From Aquirufa antheringensis (GTDB lineage: Bacteria; Bacteroidota; Bacteroidia; Cytophagales; Spirosomataceae): DNA of 64,000 nucleotides. Made by a program: the position numbers and the translations under genes. Below the pieces are notes generated by a model. The model was not told where the DNA came from, searched no databases, and saw nothing but the letters and a program-made list of their open reading frames with translations. Of this stretch, positions 1 through 9,473 are shown one piece after another (position 1 is the first letter of the stretch; each line of letters starts with the position of its first letter). The stretch is taken from assembly GCF_004307425.1 (NCBI RefSeq), contig NZ_SEWZ01000002.1:314935-378934 (forward strand), given 5' to 3'.

Positions 1-974
1 GGGACACACAGCAATCGGATTGGAAGATCACGAATACGCCGTTTAAGCGAGATGTGCTGAAGGAATTAGCGGCGGAATGCAAGAAGCAGGGGATTAAACT
101 GGGTTTATACTATTCCACTTTGGACTGGTACCGCGATGATTATCCGCGGGAAACGGGGCGCACGGGACAAAACTCCGGCAGAACAGGCAAGAGCGATTAC
201 GCGTCTTATTTGAAATTCATGAAGGCGCAGTTAACGGAATTATTGACGAACTATGGCGAGATTTCGAATATTTGGTTTGATGGCCATTGGGATCAAACGA
301 ATCCGGAGGGAAATAAGGATCGCAGCTCGCGGATTGATTGGAAATACGATGAGATTTATGGCTTGATTCACTCGATTCAGCCGGCGTGTATGATCGGGAA
401 TAACCACCATTTGGATCCGATTCCAGGAGAAGATTTCCAAATGTTCGAACGAGATCTTCCAGGCGAAAATCTACATGGTTTGAGCTTTCAAACGGCGTCT
501 GCTTTGCCTTTGGAAACCTGCGAAACCATCAACGGCGCCTGGGGATACAACATGAACGACCACAAGTACAAAACGCCTACCCAAATCCACCAGTTAGTAG
601 TGGGCGCAGCAGGTCGCAATGCGAACTTATTATTGAACGTGGGCCCCATGCCTACAGGCAAGATTCAACCGGAATTCACGGATAGTTTAGCAGTAGTAGG
701 CAAGTGGCTAGAGGCGAACGGCCGTTCGGTTTATGGAACGCGCGGAGGTCCGGTGAAACCGCAACAATGGGGTGTTACAACGGAGAACGCGAGCAGCGTA
801 TTCGTGCATTTGTTCCGCAAACCGAGTGAAGAGAGTATGTTCATTCCAGGCAAATACAAGAAGGCATCCGTTTTAAATGGCGCCGCTGTAAAAGCTAAAA
901 TCGAGAAGGATGGAATGCGAATTCTGGTGGCGGATGTGCCGATGGGGACGCAGGTGATCGAACTTATAAAATAA
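1..974 (+). CDS. Alpha-L-fucosidase (GH29), 5'-truncated by window edge
   Basis: The reading frame is open to the first base, so this is the C-terminal part (about 324 residues) of a larger enzyme. It resembles glycoside hydrolase family 29 alpha-L-fucosidases, which release fucose from glycans in the periplasm or outside the cell. The segment GLYYSTLDWY and the following IWFDGHW motif match the family; the Asp of WFDG is the catalytic nucleophile in this family. The GRNANLLLNVGPMPTG stretch closes the TIM barrel, and a small beta-domain follows to residue 306 counted from the internal GTG at 54. The first visible GTG is not the true start, because family similarity continues upstream of it. 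The gene ends at a strong hairpin shared with the converging hydrolase gene. Confidence 0.93.
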   Translation, partial: DTQQSDWKITNTPFKRDVLKELAAECKKQGIKLGLYYSTLDWYRDDYPRETGRTGQNSGRTGKSDYASYLKFMKAQLTELLTNYGEISNIWFDGHWDQTNPEGNKDRSSRIDWKYDEIYGLIHSIQPACMIGNNHHLDPIPGEDFQMFERDLPGENLHGLSFQTASALPLETCETINGAWGYNMNDHKYKTPTQIHQLVVGAAGRNANLLLNVGPMPTGKIQPEFTDSLAVVGKWLEANGRSVYGTRGGPVKPQQWGVTTENASSVFVHLFRKPSEESMFIPGKYKKASVLNGAAVKAKIEKDGMRILVADVPMGTQVIELIK

Positions 975-977
975 AAA

Positions 978-1006
978 AGGGGCCGCTTCTTTCTAGAGCG
1001 GCCCCT
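978..1006. terminator. Bidirectional intrinsic terminator
   Basis: A perfect 10-bp stem (AGGGGCCGCT at 978-987, AGCGGCCCCT at 997-1006) with a 9-nt loop lies between two convergent genes. An A-run precedes it (973-978) and a T-rich run follows it (1007-1018), so it can stop transcription from both sides. Confidence 0.9.
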
Positions 1007-1012
1007 CCTCTT

Positions 1013-2257
1013 TTATTTCAATGCACCGTAAATAATGTTTTCTATTTTTTCTTGGTAATCACCGTGGGAGTTTGGCGTGTGTTGTGACATGATTAACACG
1101 ATCATTTTCTCTTTCGGGTCTGCCCAATAGGTCGTGCCGTAGTAGCCGCCCCAAGCGAAGGAACCTTTGTTGCGCATCTTGCGGTTAGCGGTTTTTTCGC
1201 CGGTGATTTGGAACCCTAAACCATAATCATCATTGCCTAAATTGAAGTTCGGGCTCACCATCAATTCTGCGGTACGGCGTCCAATGATCTGCTTTCCGTT
1301 GTATTTACCGCCATTCAGGATGCATTGCAAGAAAATCGCATAGTCAAATGCCGTAGACGAAAGGCCAGCGCCACCTGAGAAGAAGGTCTTCTTGAATAAG
1401 GGATAGTTCGGGTTAATGCCGCGGAAAGTGGGTGACCAGGTGATGATTTCGTTCTTTTCGTTTTCCGTGTACACGGTGGGCAGGCGCGATCCCTTATCTG
1501 CTGGCAAATTGAAATAGGTATCTTTCATGCCTAATGGGATGAAGATATGGTTTGTTAAATAGGCTTCCAAAGTCTCTCCACTGATTACCTCGATCAAACA
1601 GCCTAACACATCCGTGTTCAAACCGTAGGTGAATTTTTCACCTGGATTGTGGATTAAAGGCAGGGTACCTAATTTTGTGATCGCCTGCAATAAAGTGGTT
1701 CCGTTGTCGCCTAGGCCAGATGGGACGCCGGCTTTCGCGTAAATCGCCTTCATCTTATCGGATCCAATTCCCGCATAGTCTAAGCCCGAAGAGTGCGTTA
1801 ATAGGTCGCGGAAAGTGATCTCGCGTTTCGCCGGTTCCGAAGTATAGCTCGTGTCTGCGGCATTGAAATCCTTCAAGACGCGCGGTGATTTGAAGGACGG
1901 AAGGAAGTCTGAAATCGGTTGGTCTAAGCGCAATTTGCCTTGTTCGAAAAGTTGCAAGATACCTAAGCTGGTTAAGGCTTTGGTCTGTGACATGATGCGG
2001 AAGATCGCGTCAGCCGGCATCGGTTTTTTACTGGCCAAATCCGCGTAGCCATGGCCCTTGTAATGCACGAGTTGATTGTTCTTCACGATCAAGGTAACCG
2101 CTCCTACTAAGTGGTTTTTCTCCACATAGGATTTCACTAAGGCGTCAATGGATTCTAATTTTTTCGCATCAAAATCTGCCGTGGGCTGCACCACTGGCGA
2201 CAACACTTGCGCCGCTAAGGATAGCGGGAGCAAGAAGAGGATTAGGAGTTTTTTCAT
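1013..2257 (-). CDS. Secreted serine hydrolase, class C beta-lactamase/esterase family
   Basis: A 414-residue protein with a signal peptide (residues 1-17, ending SLAAQ). It has the serine beta-lactamase/penicillin-binding-protein fold: SQTK at 90-93 is the SxxK motif with the nucleophile Ser90, and Tyr211 in TYGLNTDVLG sits where the YxN-type catalytic tyrosine lies. A Gly-rich AWGGYYGT segment near residue 370 matches the third active-site motif. Such proteins act as esterases or D-amino-acid peptidases as often as beta-lactamases, so the substrate is not assigned. Its start overlaps the upstream sterol-desaturase gene by 4 bp (ATGA), so the two are translationally coupled at the end of the long minus-strand train. 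Confidence 0.88.
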   Translation of the reverse strand: MKKLLILFLLPLSLAAQVLSPVVQPTADFDAKKLESIDALVKSYVEKNHLVGAVTLIVKNNQLVHYKGHGYADLASKKPMPADAIFRIMSQTKALTSLGILQLFEQGKLRLDQPISDFLPSFKSPRVLKDFNAADTSYTSEPAKREITFRDLLTHSSGLDYAGIGSDKMKAIYAKAGVPSGLGDNGTTLLQAITKLGTLPLIHNPGEKFTYGLNTDVLGCLIEVISGETLEAYLTNHIFIPLGMKDTYFNLPADKGSRLPTVYTENEKNEIITWSPTFRGINPNYPLFKKTFFSGGAGLSSTAFDYAIFLQCILNGGKYNGKQIIGRRTAELMVSPNFNLGNDDYGLGFQITGEKTANRKMRNKGSFAWGGYYGTTYWADPKEKMIVLIMSQHTPNSHGDYQEKIENIIYGALK

Positions 2258-3069
2258 TCGTCTGTTTTGATATTCTGGTTAAAGGGAAGATTTAATTGGT
2301 AAGCAAAAGATTGGTCTTTGTCGTTTTCTAACACGTCTAAACCATACGTAATTTTGTCCATCGGTGTGGCGTCAAACGTGCCGAAAAGACGATCCCAAAA
2401 CGCGAAAATGTTACCGTAGTTCGAGTCCGTTTGTGGGCGCTCGAAGTGGTGGTGTACCTTGTGCATATTAGGCGAAATGATCACATAAGAAAGGGCCGTG
2501 TCTAGCCAAAGCGGCAGACGGATATTCGCGTGATTGAATTGGGAAAGTACGACGCTGAGGCTTTGGTACAAAAACACGATCCACATAGGCGCTCCACACA
2601 CCAAAATCGCTAAAATGGCGAAGACCGCACGAATCACGCTCTCGCCCGGATGGTGGCGATTCGCCGTAGTCGTGTCCACCTGCGTGTCCGCGTGGTGCAC
2701 CATGTGGAACTTCCACAGCACCTTAATCTTGTGCTCGATCAAATGCACTAAATAGGCTCCCACTAAGTCCATCAATAATAATCCCACGATTAAAAAGGCC
2801 CAGCTAGGCATCGCAAACCAGTGCAAAATGCCAAAGTTCGCTTCAGTCGTCCAGTCGCTCGCCATCACTAATAGCACCGCAAACGGGAAATTAATCGCAA
2901 TGGTGGTGAAGGTCAAAAAGAGGTTTAGCTTCGCGTGAGCCCACTTATTCCCTTTGAAATTCACTAAGGGAATCCCGGTTTCGATCAACCAAAACAACAT
3001 AATTCCGCCAGCTAAAATCAAGCCGCGGTGCGCACTAGGGATGGTAGCAAAATACGATTCAATCATCAT
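2254..3069 (-). CDS. Sterol desaturase / fatty acid hydroxylase family membrane protein
   Basis: A 271-residue integral membrane protein of the fatty acid hydroxylase superfamily, non-haem di-iron enzymes that hydroxylate or desaturate lipids. The eight-histidine pattern is visible: HLIEH at 109-113, HMVHH at 122-126, an HH pair at 139-140, and HKVHHH at 203-208. Several hydrophobic segments lie before the first box. It overlaps both neighbours by 4 bp, the gliding-type surface protein upstream and the serine hydrolase downstream, so the three are one translational unit. The lipid substrate cannot be told from sequence. Confidence 0.9.
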   Translation of the reverse strand: MMIESYFATIPSAHRGLILAGGIMLFWLIETGIPLVNFKGNKWAHAKLNLFLTFTTIAINFPFAVLLVMASDWTTEANFGILHWFAMPSWAFLIVGLLLMDLVGAYLVHLIEHKIKVLWKFHMVHHADTQVDTTTANRHHPGESVIRAVFAILAILVCGAPMWIVFLYQSLSVVLSQFNHANIRLPLWLDTALSYVIISPNMHKVHHHFERPQTDSNYGNIFAFWDRLFGTFDATPMDKITYGLDVLENDKDQSFAYQLNLPFNQNIKTDE

Positions 3070-5936
3070 TTTTTAATGTTACGTAAGACATATACAAAGT
3101 TTTTCACGGTCGGTCTTTTGTCATAAAAGTCCAAAATATAATAGTAGGTTCCGTCTGGAACTGAACCCGTTTTCTCAAACAAAGAAGTACCCTTGGATGT
3201 TTCGCCGGCCCAATTGTTTTGGTAATTATCCGTCTCATATACTAAACTTCCTACCCGATCAAAGATTGAAATATGGTTCGGAATCGGCTTTGTTAATAGG
3301 CCTTCAAAGACTAACACATCATTTTTCCCATCCCCATTAGGCGAAATTCCTTGGGGCTCGAAGAACGGACAAGGATCCGGATCTAAGCGATTTTCGATCC
3401 CATCGCCATCGCAATCCGGCTTGTATTTCAAGGGATTTTCCTCGTCCTCATCATAAATTCCATCACCATCCGTATCCAAGGTTCCGGCTGATAAAACCGT
3501 CACCGTAAGGGAAGTCGTGCTATTGCAACCCGTGTTATTGGTTCCTTTAATGGAATAGGTTGACGTCTTAATCGGGTTCGCAATCACCACCGCTTTGTCC
3601 ACCGCCGAAAGACCATAGCGCGGCGACCAAGCAAAGCGATCCGCGCCTGAAGCTGTTATGGTCAAACTAGACCAGCGAACTACTTCCGCCGGATTAGGCA
3701 CAAACGTAATGACTGGAATCGGGTTAATCACAACCACTGTTCCGGAACTATAGGCCGTTCCGCAAACGGGTTGCGTGATCACGGCGCGGAAATATTTCGT
3801 GTTAGGCAAATTCGTGGCCGTATAACTGGAATCCGTATTCGCGATGTCCGCCACCCCCACTAAGAAATCCGGCGTATCTGCCGATTGCCATTTCGCAATC
3901 GTCCCGATGTGCCCGCTCAGCTTCATTGGTTGACTATTCTTATCCCCGCAGAAGGTCCCCGTTCCGGTTAATTTTCCGCCCGCAATTTCTTCGGTTCGAA
4001 TGACAACAGCATTCGTGAATTCCAAACTATCCAGCGATGAACGAGCCCCGCGGCGGTAATAATAAACCGTTTTCGAAAGCGGTGGCGTGTAGGTTTTAGC
4101 GGTGGCTCCAGGAATCTGCGTGAATGAAATGTTGTCCGTACTTGCTTGCCAAACATACGTAATCGGCCTAGGGACGCCGTAGGCATCTGTTTTAGACGTT
4201 AATGGCGAGGGTTTAGCCGGGTAGCAGAGGGATTGGTCAGAGGCAATTTCACCAGGCCAAAGATAGGGCAATATCGTCACCGAGTCCTTCTGGACGGCAT
4301 TCGATCCATTAATCGTGAAGCTGATGATAGCCGTACCCGCCGTGATGCCACCCGTTAAAATGGCGGTATAGGTTCCGTCATTATTATTCACCACAGCTGA
4401 AACCGTTCCCAAGGTAGAAGAGATCGTTACTAAGCCTCCATTCCCTTTCAGATTGTTCCCTTTAAAATCTTTTAATTGTACGAAGATCGTGGAATAATCC
4501 TTGTTGTTTGCCTTAATGATTTTAGGACTTGCATTGATGGTCGAGGTTGTCGAATCGGAAACATTCGGTACAGCTCCGCAGAGGTCGATGGTGGGGGTTT
4601 GGTCGCAGTTAAAGATAGGTTCTTTGGCATCAAACGACGTTCCATCTCCCATAGATCCGTTTATCCGGTGGCCTACATAGCAGAATTTCGAACTGCCTTC
4701 CTTCACATATAACAGCGTATGACCCCCCATTTCCGCAAAGAGTGCTTTATCAGTTCCTTGATTAAATCCACCTGCCAGACCGGGATCATAGGAACCGTTC
4801 TCTATGGGCCTCCCTAACATATTGCGGGCATTGAAACCCCAGGAGTATAAATCGCCCGCCTTCGTGATGGCCGAAGCTGCCGGAACGGAATTACTGTGCT
4901 CCTGAACGGTCACAAAAATGACGTTCGTGAGGAAGTCATTGGGGGCGGAAGATTTTTGGGCTTGAACCCAATTCAAGTGAACTAAATCCCGCGTAAAGGC
5001 GCCGCATTGGTAATTTTTATTGTCCCCCATCGCGTAGAGGTTCCCCGAATTACTCAAGACATAATAGGTATTATACGAGCTACCGCCAGATATTCCACCG
5101 GTGACACCGATCATTTTGATTCCCTTCGTTTTCACATCGTCCGGCAGCGTCATCTCTGTGGCATACGAGCGATAAGCGGATCCAGTGCCGTCCCCTAAAA
5201 AGGTTGAGGCTCCCCATGTGTACATTTTACCATCGTTCGTTTCCGCCACGAAGGCATTGTAATTCGCCCGGGCAGATTGCCCCCGCACATTTTTCACACC
5301 GGTTAAATAGGTCGTCGCGTCTATCTTCACGCGTTGCCAGCTATTCATCCCGGTGGTACCTTGCACGGCACCATTCCCATCCAACGCTCCAGACAGATAA
5401 CCTAATACATACACATCGCCAGCCTTGCTTAATAATACCAAGGTTCTGTAAACGGCAAAAAGCATTTTTACATCTTGCGGTTCTAATCCAATAGGCAAAC
5501 CGATAGGTGAAGAGCCACTGGGAGGCGTGATTTGGGCAACCCCGGCGGAAGTGGTGAGTGATGGGTTAAATAGTGATCCTACTGCGCCCCAGGCAAATAA
5601 TCCAGTCGAGGTTAAGACAACGGCTTGGTCAATAGACGCCCCGGTGTTAGTCCCTCCGATACCCGCTTTGTAGATGGTTCCTGATATCCCGGAATAATTC
5701 GTTCCATTAATTTCTAATGGATTTAATTGTCCTAGTAAACCTGTGGGCGCCATATTCGCTCCCCAGATGGAGTATTCTCCTGTACTCTTGATCGCCACGG
5801 AGGCGTGGTAGCCACTTATAATTTTATCGTAGGGATCATTTACGTTGCATTGCGCAGTGCCGCTGAACGCGGAACAAAAAAATAGGATCATCCAGCCCCA
5901 TACCCTAAAGTAATAGTTTGTGCTAGATGATCCCAT
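3066..5936 (-). CDS. RCC1-repeat surface protein with gliding-type T9SS C-terminal domain
   Basis: A 956-residue secreted protein. After a signal peptide (ending GTAQC) comes an RCC1/BNR-like propeller region with repeated 'G.lY.WG' segments (about residues 35-460). An invasin/bacterial Ig-like domain follows (about 470-560), then PKD/Ig-type modules. A Ca-binding thrombospondin-3 linker (DTDGDGIYDEDE, DCDGDGIENRLD) leads to a C-terminal domain beginning PQGISPNGDGKNDVLVFEGL. That last domain is the gliding-motility-associated, type B signal used by the type IX secretion system, so the protein is probably carried across the outer membrane and displayed or released. A 59-bp gap with an inverted repeat and a weak promoter-like element precedes it, so it may have its own transcript. 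An alternative start is Met16. Confidence 0.88.
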   Translation of the reverse strand: MGSSSTNYYFRVWGWMILFFCSAFSGTAQCNVNDPYDKIISGYHASVAIKSTGEYSIWGANMAPTGLLGQLNPLEINGTNYSGISGTIYKAGIGGTNTGASIDQAVVLTSTGLFAWGAVGSLFNPSLTTSAGVAQITPPSGSSPIGLPIGLEPQDVKMLFAVYRTLVLLSKAGDVYVLGYLSGALDGNGAVQGTTGMNSWQRVKIDATTYLTGVKNVRGQSARANYNAFVAETNDGKMYTWGASTFLGDGTGSAYRSYATEMTLPDDVKTKGIKMIGVTGGISGGSSYNTYYVLSNSGNLYAMGDNKNYQCGAFTRDLVHLNWVQAQKSSAPNDFLTNVIFVTVQEHSNSVPAASAITKAGDLYSWGFNARNMLGRPIENGSYDPGLAGGFNQGTDKALFAEMGGHTLLYVKEGSSKFCYVGHRINGSMGDGTSFDAKEPIFNCDQTPTIDLCGAVPNVSDSTTSTINASPKIIKANNKDYSTIFVQLKDFKGNNLKGNGGLVTISSTLGTVSAVVNNNDGTYTAILTGGITAGTAIISFTINGSNAVQKDSVTILPYLWPGEIASDQSLCYPAKPSPLTSKTDAYGVPRPITYVWQASTDNISFTQIPGATAKTYTPPLSKTVYYYRRGARSSLDSLEFTNAVVIRTEEIAGGKLTGTGTFCGDKNSQPMKLSGHIGTIAKWQSADTPDFLVGVADIANTDSSYTATNLPNTKYFRAVITQPVCGTAYSSGTVVVINPIPVITFVPNPAEVVRWSSLTITASGADRFAWSPRYGLSAVDKAVVIANPIKTSTYSIKGTNNTGCNSTTSLTVTVLSAGTLDTDGDGIYDEDEENPLKYKPDCDGDGIENRLDPDPCPFFEPQGISPNGDGKNDVLVFEGLLTKPIPNHISIFDRVGSLVYETDNYQNNWAGETSKGTSLFEKTGSVPDGTYYYILDFYDKRPTVKNFVYVLRNIKK

Positions 5937-5943
5937 ATAATAG

Positions 5944-5992
5944 ATTTCAATTTTGATTTTAAAGTCTAAATATAGCCTTTAAAAATTGAAAT
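5944..5992. promoter_or_regulatory. Intergenic inverted repeat with promoter-like element
   Basis: The 59-bp gap between the OmpA gene and the RCC1-type surface gene holds an 11-bp perfect inverted repeat (ATTTCAATTTT at 5944-5954, AAAATTGAAAT at 5982-5992) with a second, nested pair (TTTTAAAG at 5957-5964, CTTTAAAA at 5977-5984). On the minus strand TATATTTA (plus 5967-5974) is one base off the Bacteroidota -7 element TAnnTTTG. It could be a weak internal promoter or an RNA hairpin that tunes distal expression. Confidence 0.45.
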
Positions 5993-5995
5993 TTA

Positions 5996-7165
5996 TTATT
6001 TGATAATTCTAATTTCAATGCGTCGATTCTGTGCCATTCCCGCCTTCGTTTTATTCGATGCGATAGGCTTGTCTTCTCCGTAGGCATTTACCTTTAATCG
6101 AGAAGGGGCAATTCCGCTTTTTACTAGGAATTTCGCCGCTCCTTGCGCTCTAAAGCGAGATGCCTTTAAGTTATTTTTCGAGGTACCAAAAGCATCCGAG
6201 TGACCATCAATGCGCACATTAATTTCCGGACGAGCCGTCAAGGCTGAAGCTACCACTTTTAATTTTTCTTGCGATTCCGCCGTCAACTCCCACTGGTTAT
6301 TCAAGTATAAAATGGTCGTTTCCGCCATCGCCTCTTGATCTGCTTTCAACTGAGCCGCAGCCTTCACTTCTGCCTCCGCTTTCGCGATGGCCTCCGCTTT
6401 TGCTTTCGCTTCTGCTTCTGCTTTTGCCAAAGCCTCTGCCTTTTCTTTCGCGTCAGCTGCCGCTTTTTTAGCTGCCGTCTCGCGTGCAATTCGATCTTGC
6501 TCTGCTGCCTCCGCCGCCGCTTTCGCCGCTGCTTCTTCCGCTGCTTTCGCTGCCGCAATGGCTGCCTCTTCCTCTGCCTTCTTCTTCGCCGCTTTCCAAC
6601 CGAAATGGTAGACAAGTCCGAAAGAAGTACTGTTATTCGATCCACGTACAGAAGCTACTTTTACTCCCGCATCTGTCGCTTGCGCCATCGGGATGGCTAA
6701 ATTCGATTGAACGATAATGGAGAAATCTCTCGATAATTTTAGATCTAATCCTACACCACCTAAAGCACTTACTTCATACGCATTTCCCGGAAAACCGTAG
6801 TCGCGGCGTGCGAAAGCTTCTGCGCCTATTTGGAAAAAGGGATTGAATACGGAGGTTTTTTTACGCGGAATTAGAAAATAACGCATGTTTGCTCCAGTGG
6901 TGATGAATTTGTTGTTCCAGCTCCCGGGACTGAAGAAATCACCTTTAAACCCGGCCAAAGACGTATAAACCACATCCATGTTCGCCGATTTGCGCTTCGA
7001 GAATTGCAATCCTAAGTTCGTGAAAGCATTAAATTCATCCTTTCCCGTCCCCCGGTTATTGGTCCACAAATCGGTGGGACCGCCAATGATGACTAGTGAT
7101 TTATCGTTTTCTTGTGCTACGATGGTACCACTCAGGAACAAGAGAAATAGTAAGATTTTCTTCAT
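5996..7165 (-). CDS. OmpA-family outer-membrane protein with Ala/Lys-rich coiled coil
   Basis: A 389-residue protein with signal peptide (residues 1-17). An N-terminal outer-membrane beta-barrel-like region (about 20-190) is followed by a long charged helix rich in AEA/KAEA repeats (about 192-285). The C-terminal OmpA peptidoglycan-binding domain shows the hallmark segment RIDGHSDAFGTSKNN and RRIEIRI at the end. It probably anchors the outer membrane to peptidoglycan, with the Ala-rich helix as a spacer across the periplasm. It starts 2 bp after the O-antigen-ligase/TPR gene, so it belongs to the same operon as the fibre genes. Confidence 0.9.
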   Translation of the reverse strand: MKKILLFLLFLSGTIVAQENDKSLVIIGGPTDLWTNNRGTGKDEFNAFTNLGLQFSKRKSANMDVVYTSLAGFKGDFFSPGSWNNKFITTGANMRYFLIPRKKTSVFNPFFQIGAEAFARRDYGFPGNAYEVSALGGVGLDLKLSRDFSIIVQSNLAIPMAQATDAGVKVASVRGSNNSTSFGLVYHFGWKAAKKKAEEEAAIAAAKAAEEAAAKAAAEAAEQDRIARETAAKKAAADAKEKAEALAKAEAEAKAKAEAIAKAEAEVKAAAQLKADQEAMAETTILYLNNQWELTAESQEKLKVVASALTARPEINVRIDGHSDAFGTSKNNLKASRFRAQGAAKFLVKSGIAPSRLKVNAYGEDKPIASNKTKAGMAQNRRIEIRIIK

Positions 7166-7167
7166 AA

Positions 7168-9453
7168 TTATTTTTTACAATGCTGCGCAATCGCTGCAGC
7201 TGCGTCTGGGTAGCCCTTTGCTTGCGATCGGTTAAAACTAGCACAGGCGTCTGCTTTCTTGCCAGTGGACAGCTGAGACATACCCGCAAAGTACGCCGAT
7301 TTTCCGGTATTGTTTCCGGGGTGTTGTTCGGATTTGGCAAAATAGAACAAACTTTCTGAGAATTTGCGACCCGCATAATAGCAGATACCTACGTTTTCTA
7401 GATGGGAGAAGTTGCCCGGATCCAGTTGTGAAAGTTCCTTATAGATGGTAGCCGCTTGCACGTATTTCCCTTTTACAAATAGGGCATTCCCTTTTGCTGT
7501 TAAGCCTCGTAAATCGCGGTTGCCTCCGCGCAACATGTTCTTGGTCGGATTCAGAATCGCGGTGTCCGCTGGGAATTTCTTCAGCGTAGTTTCTAGTTGC
7601 GCCAGTAAGTTTTTGTCTGCCCCTTGCTTCACTTCGAACATGCCTAGCAAGTATTGATTCCACGTTAAGGCGTTGTCGTTGTGTACGTCCAAAGAAACCT
7701 GCAACGCCCGCTTGATCTCATTCGTATCCTTGAGTTTAGCCGACGTAAAAATCATATTCTTGTAATAACTAGACGCGCGCGGCCAAGCATCAAAGGCACG
7801 TTTGGCATAGAAATGAGCCGAATCCATTTTGTTCAACGAGGCATAAATGGAAGTACGCAAAAAGTCGTTATAGTGCAAGAAAGGGTTGTCGTTTTCACTC
7901 TCCTTCAATACGCGCAACGCGTCATCAAAACGTTTGTCCCGGATGTAGTAGCGAGATAACATGGCTTTCATCGGTAAAGTGGACGAAGACAAGTTCGGAA
8001 TATCTGGAAGCTTTTCCACCTCAATGGTCGCCATTTTAGGGTCCGCGTTTACTTCGCCCATCACGAATTTTTGGATCTTCAAGGACTCAAACGTTTCGTT
8101 CGCGATGTAGATCGCTGGGATTAAAAGAGCGGCTCCCGCGATGAGGTAAATGAAGGGAAGCGCGCGTAGGTTTTGGGAGGTTTTGTCCAAAGGAATCAAC
8201 ACCAACGCCGCCGCCAGCGACAGCATCGTTTGCATCGCTGTGCGTTCTGCCGGGAAGTTTAAAAGCGCATCGATGCCGTAGCAGGTAACGGCTAAAAAGG
8301 CGATGATGACCATGAGTTCGTCACCCCGTTTTTGGGCTAAAAAATGAACCGTATAATAGAGCAAAAGCAGGAACAATCCAGCAAAACAAAGTCCGCCCAC
8401 CAGACCTAAATCCGCAAACATTTCAATGAAATCATTGTGCGCGTGATATGGCACAAATAACTCGTTCGCCCTGTCGCGCTCGTACGGAATCGAGGCTAAT
8501 TTCCAGTTACCATAACCGGCACCTAGGATGGGATTGTGAAGTGCATAATCTGCAGCTGTTCCCCATAAGTGAATACGGGAATTCTGTTCGCTAGCGATAT
8601 TGATGTCTCCGATACGCTTCGTTACGGTTCCATAACCGCCCGCATTTTCTTGCCCAGCCACCGCGAGTTTCAAGCGCATGTTCGACGCGAAAATCGCTAA
8701 GACCGCCGGCAATAAAACGAAAAGAAGCGCTGGTTTTAAAGCCGCTCTTTTCTTCCAAATAAGTCCACTGAAAAACAAGAAAAAGATCAACGCAAAGCCC
8801 ACATAAGTGGAACGCGTGTTCAATAAAAACAGACCAAAAATCCCTAAAAATAGGGCAATGATTCCGGCGATTTTGCCCAGCCATTTGGCAGACATAATGA
8901 TATACATCGCAAACGGAATCAATATCAACAGCGTCGCCGCCGTCACGTTCTTATTCCCGTGGTATTTATTCAAACCAAGGATGGCTGCGTCTAAATCCAT
9001 CGTGCGCAAATTCGCGCTGAAACCCTTGATCACATAGATGGCATCGAAGAACAAAAAGGCCGTAATCGCATAGGCAATCCCCGTAAACAGAAACGCGCGA
9101 TCTTGATTATAATAGAGAATCGAGAGATTCAAAAAGACGAAATAGGTGGTAATCAATCGGGCCAAAGTCACCAGCGTCTCCGTGGGATTAATCGCATACA
9201 CATACGACCCAATCGCCCAAAAAACCAACAGCGAAAACACCCACGTAAACTTGTATAAAAGCACCTGTTTTATCGCCTCTTCGTAGACTTTAAACCGTAC
9301 ACCGATGAAGGCCAAAATTCCTAAACTCAAGCTGCTCGAATACAACCACTGCGCACCCATCACATCGGATCCACCCATGTCTGGGATGAAATAGACGGCC
9401 AGGTAGAGGACGCTGGCTATGATGGCGATGAAAGAGGATAGGGTGGGTTTCAT
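7168..9453 (-). CDS. O-antigen ligase/polymerase-like membrane protein with TPR C-terminus
   Basis: A 761-residue inner-membrane protein. About a dozen hydrophobic segments span residues 8-460. The large periplasmic loop has the Wzy_C/O-antigen-ligase signature: an Arg/His-rich region, NPILGAGYGN, then HAHNDFIEMFADLGLVGG. The second half (about 490-760) holds TPR-type helical repeats ending with CASFNRSQAKGYPDAAA. The family joins lipid-linked glycans to lipid A-core, to other glycans or to proteins. Its place between the fibre genes and the OmpA gene, with 20-bp and 2-bp gaps, suggests it may glycosylate the Ser/Thr-rich secreted fibres; that is inference from context only. Confidence 0.85.
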   Translation of the reverse strand: MKPTLSSFIAIIASVLYLAVYFIPDMGGSDVMGAQWLYSSSLSLGILAFIGVRFKVYEEAIKQVLLYKFTWVFSLLVFWAIGSYVYAINPTETLVTLARLITTYFVFLNLSILYYNQDRAFLFTGIAYAITAFLFFDAIYVIKGFSANLRTMDLDAAILGLNKYHGNKNVTAATLLILIPFAMYIIMSAKWLGKIAGIIALFLGIFGLFLLNTRSTYVGFALIFFLFFSGLIWKKRAALKPALLFVLLPAVLAIFASNMRLKLAVAGQENAGGYGTVTKRIGDINIASEQNSRIHLWGTAADYALHNPILGAGYGNWKLASIPYERDRANELFVPYHAHNDFIEMFADLGLVGGLCFAGLFLLLLYYTVHFLAQKRGDELMVIIAFLAVTCYGIDALLNFPAERTAMQTMLSLAAALVLIPLDKTSQNLRALPFIYLIAGAALLIPAIYIANETFESLKIQKFVMGEVNADPKMATIEVEKLPDIPNLSSSTLPMKAMLSRYYIRDKRFDDALRVLKESENDNPFLHYNDFLRTSIYASLNKMDSAHFYAKRAFDAWPRASSYYKNMIFTSAKLKDTNEIKRALQVSLDVHNDNALTWNQYLLGMFEVKQGADKNLLAQLETTLKKFPADTAILNPTKNMLRGGNRDLRGLTAKGNALFVKGKYVQAATIYKELSQLDPGNFSHLENVGICYYAGRKFSESLFYFAKSEQHPGNNTGKSAYFAGMSQLSTGKKADACASFNRSQAKGYPDAAAAIAQHCKK

Positions 9454-9473
9454 GGGGTAAATTTAAGAAATTA

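Noticed and set aside
6335..6717. Plus-strand Ala/Phe/Cys-rich and minus-strand Arg/Lys-rich frames
   Set aside because: They are shadows of the alanine/lysine-rich coiled coil of the OmpA-family gene at 5996-7165.
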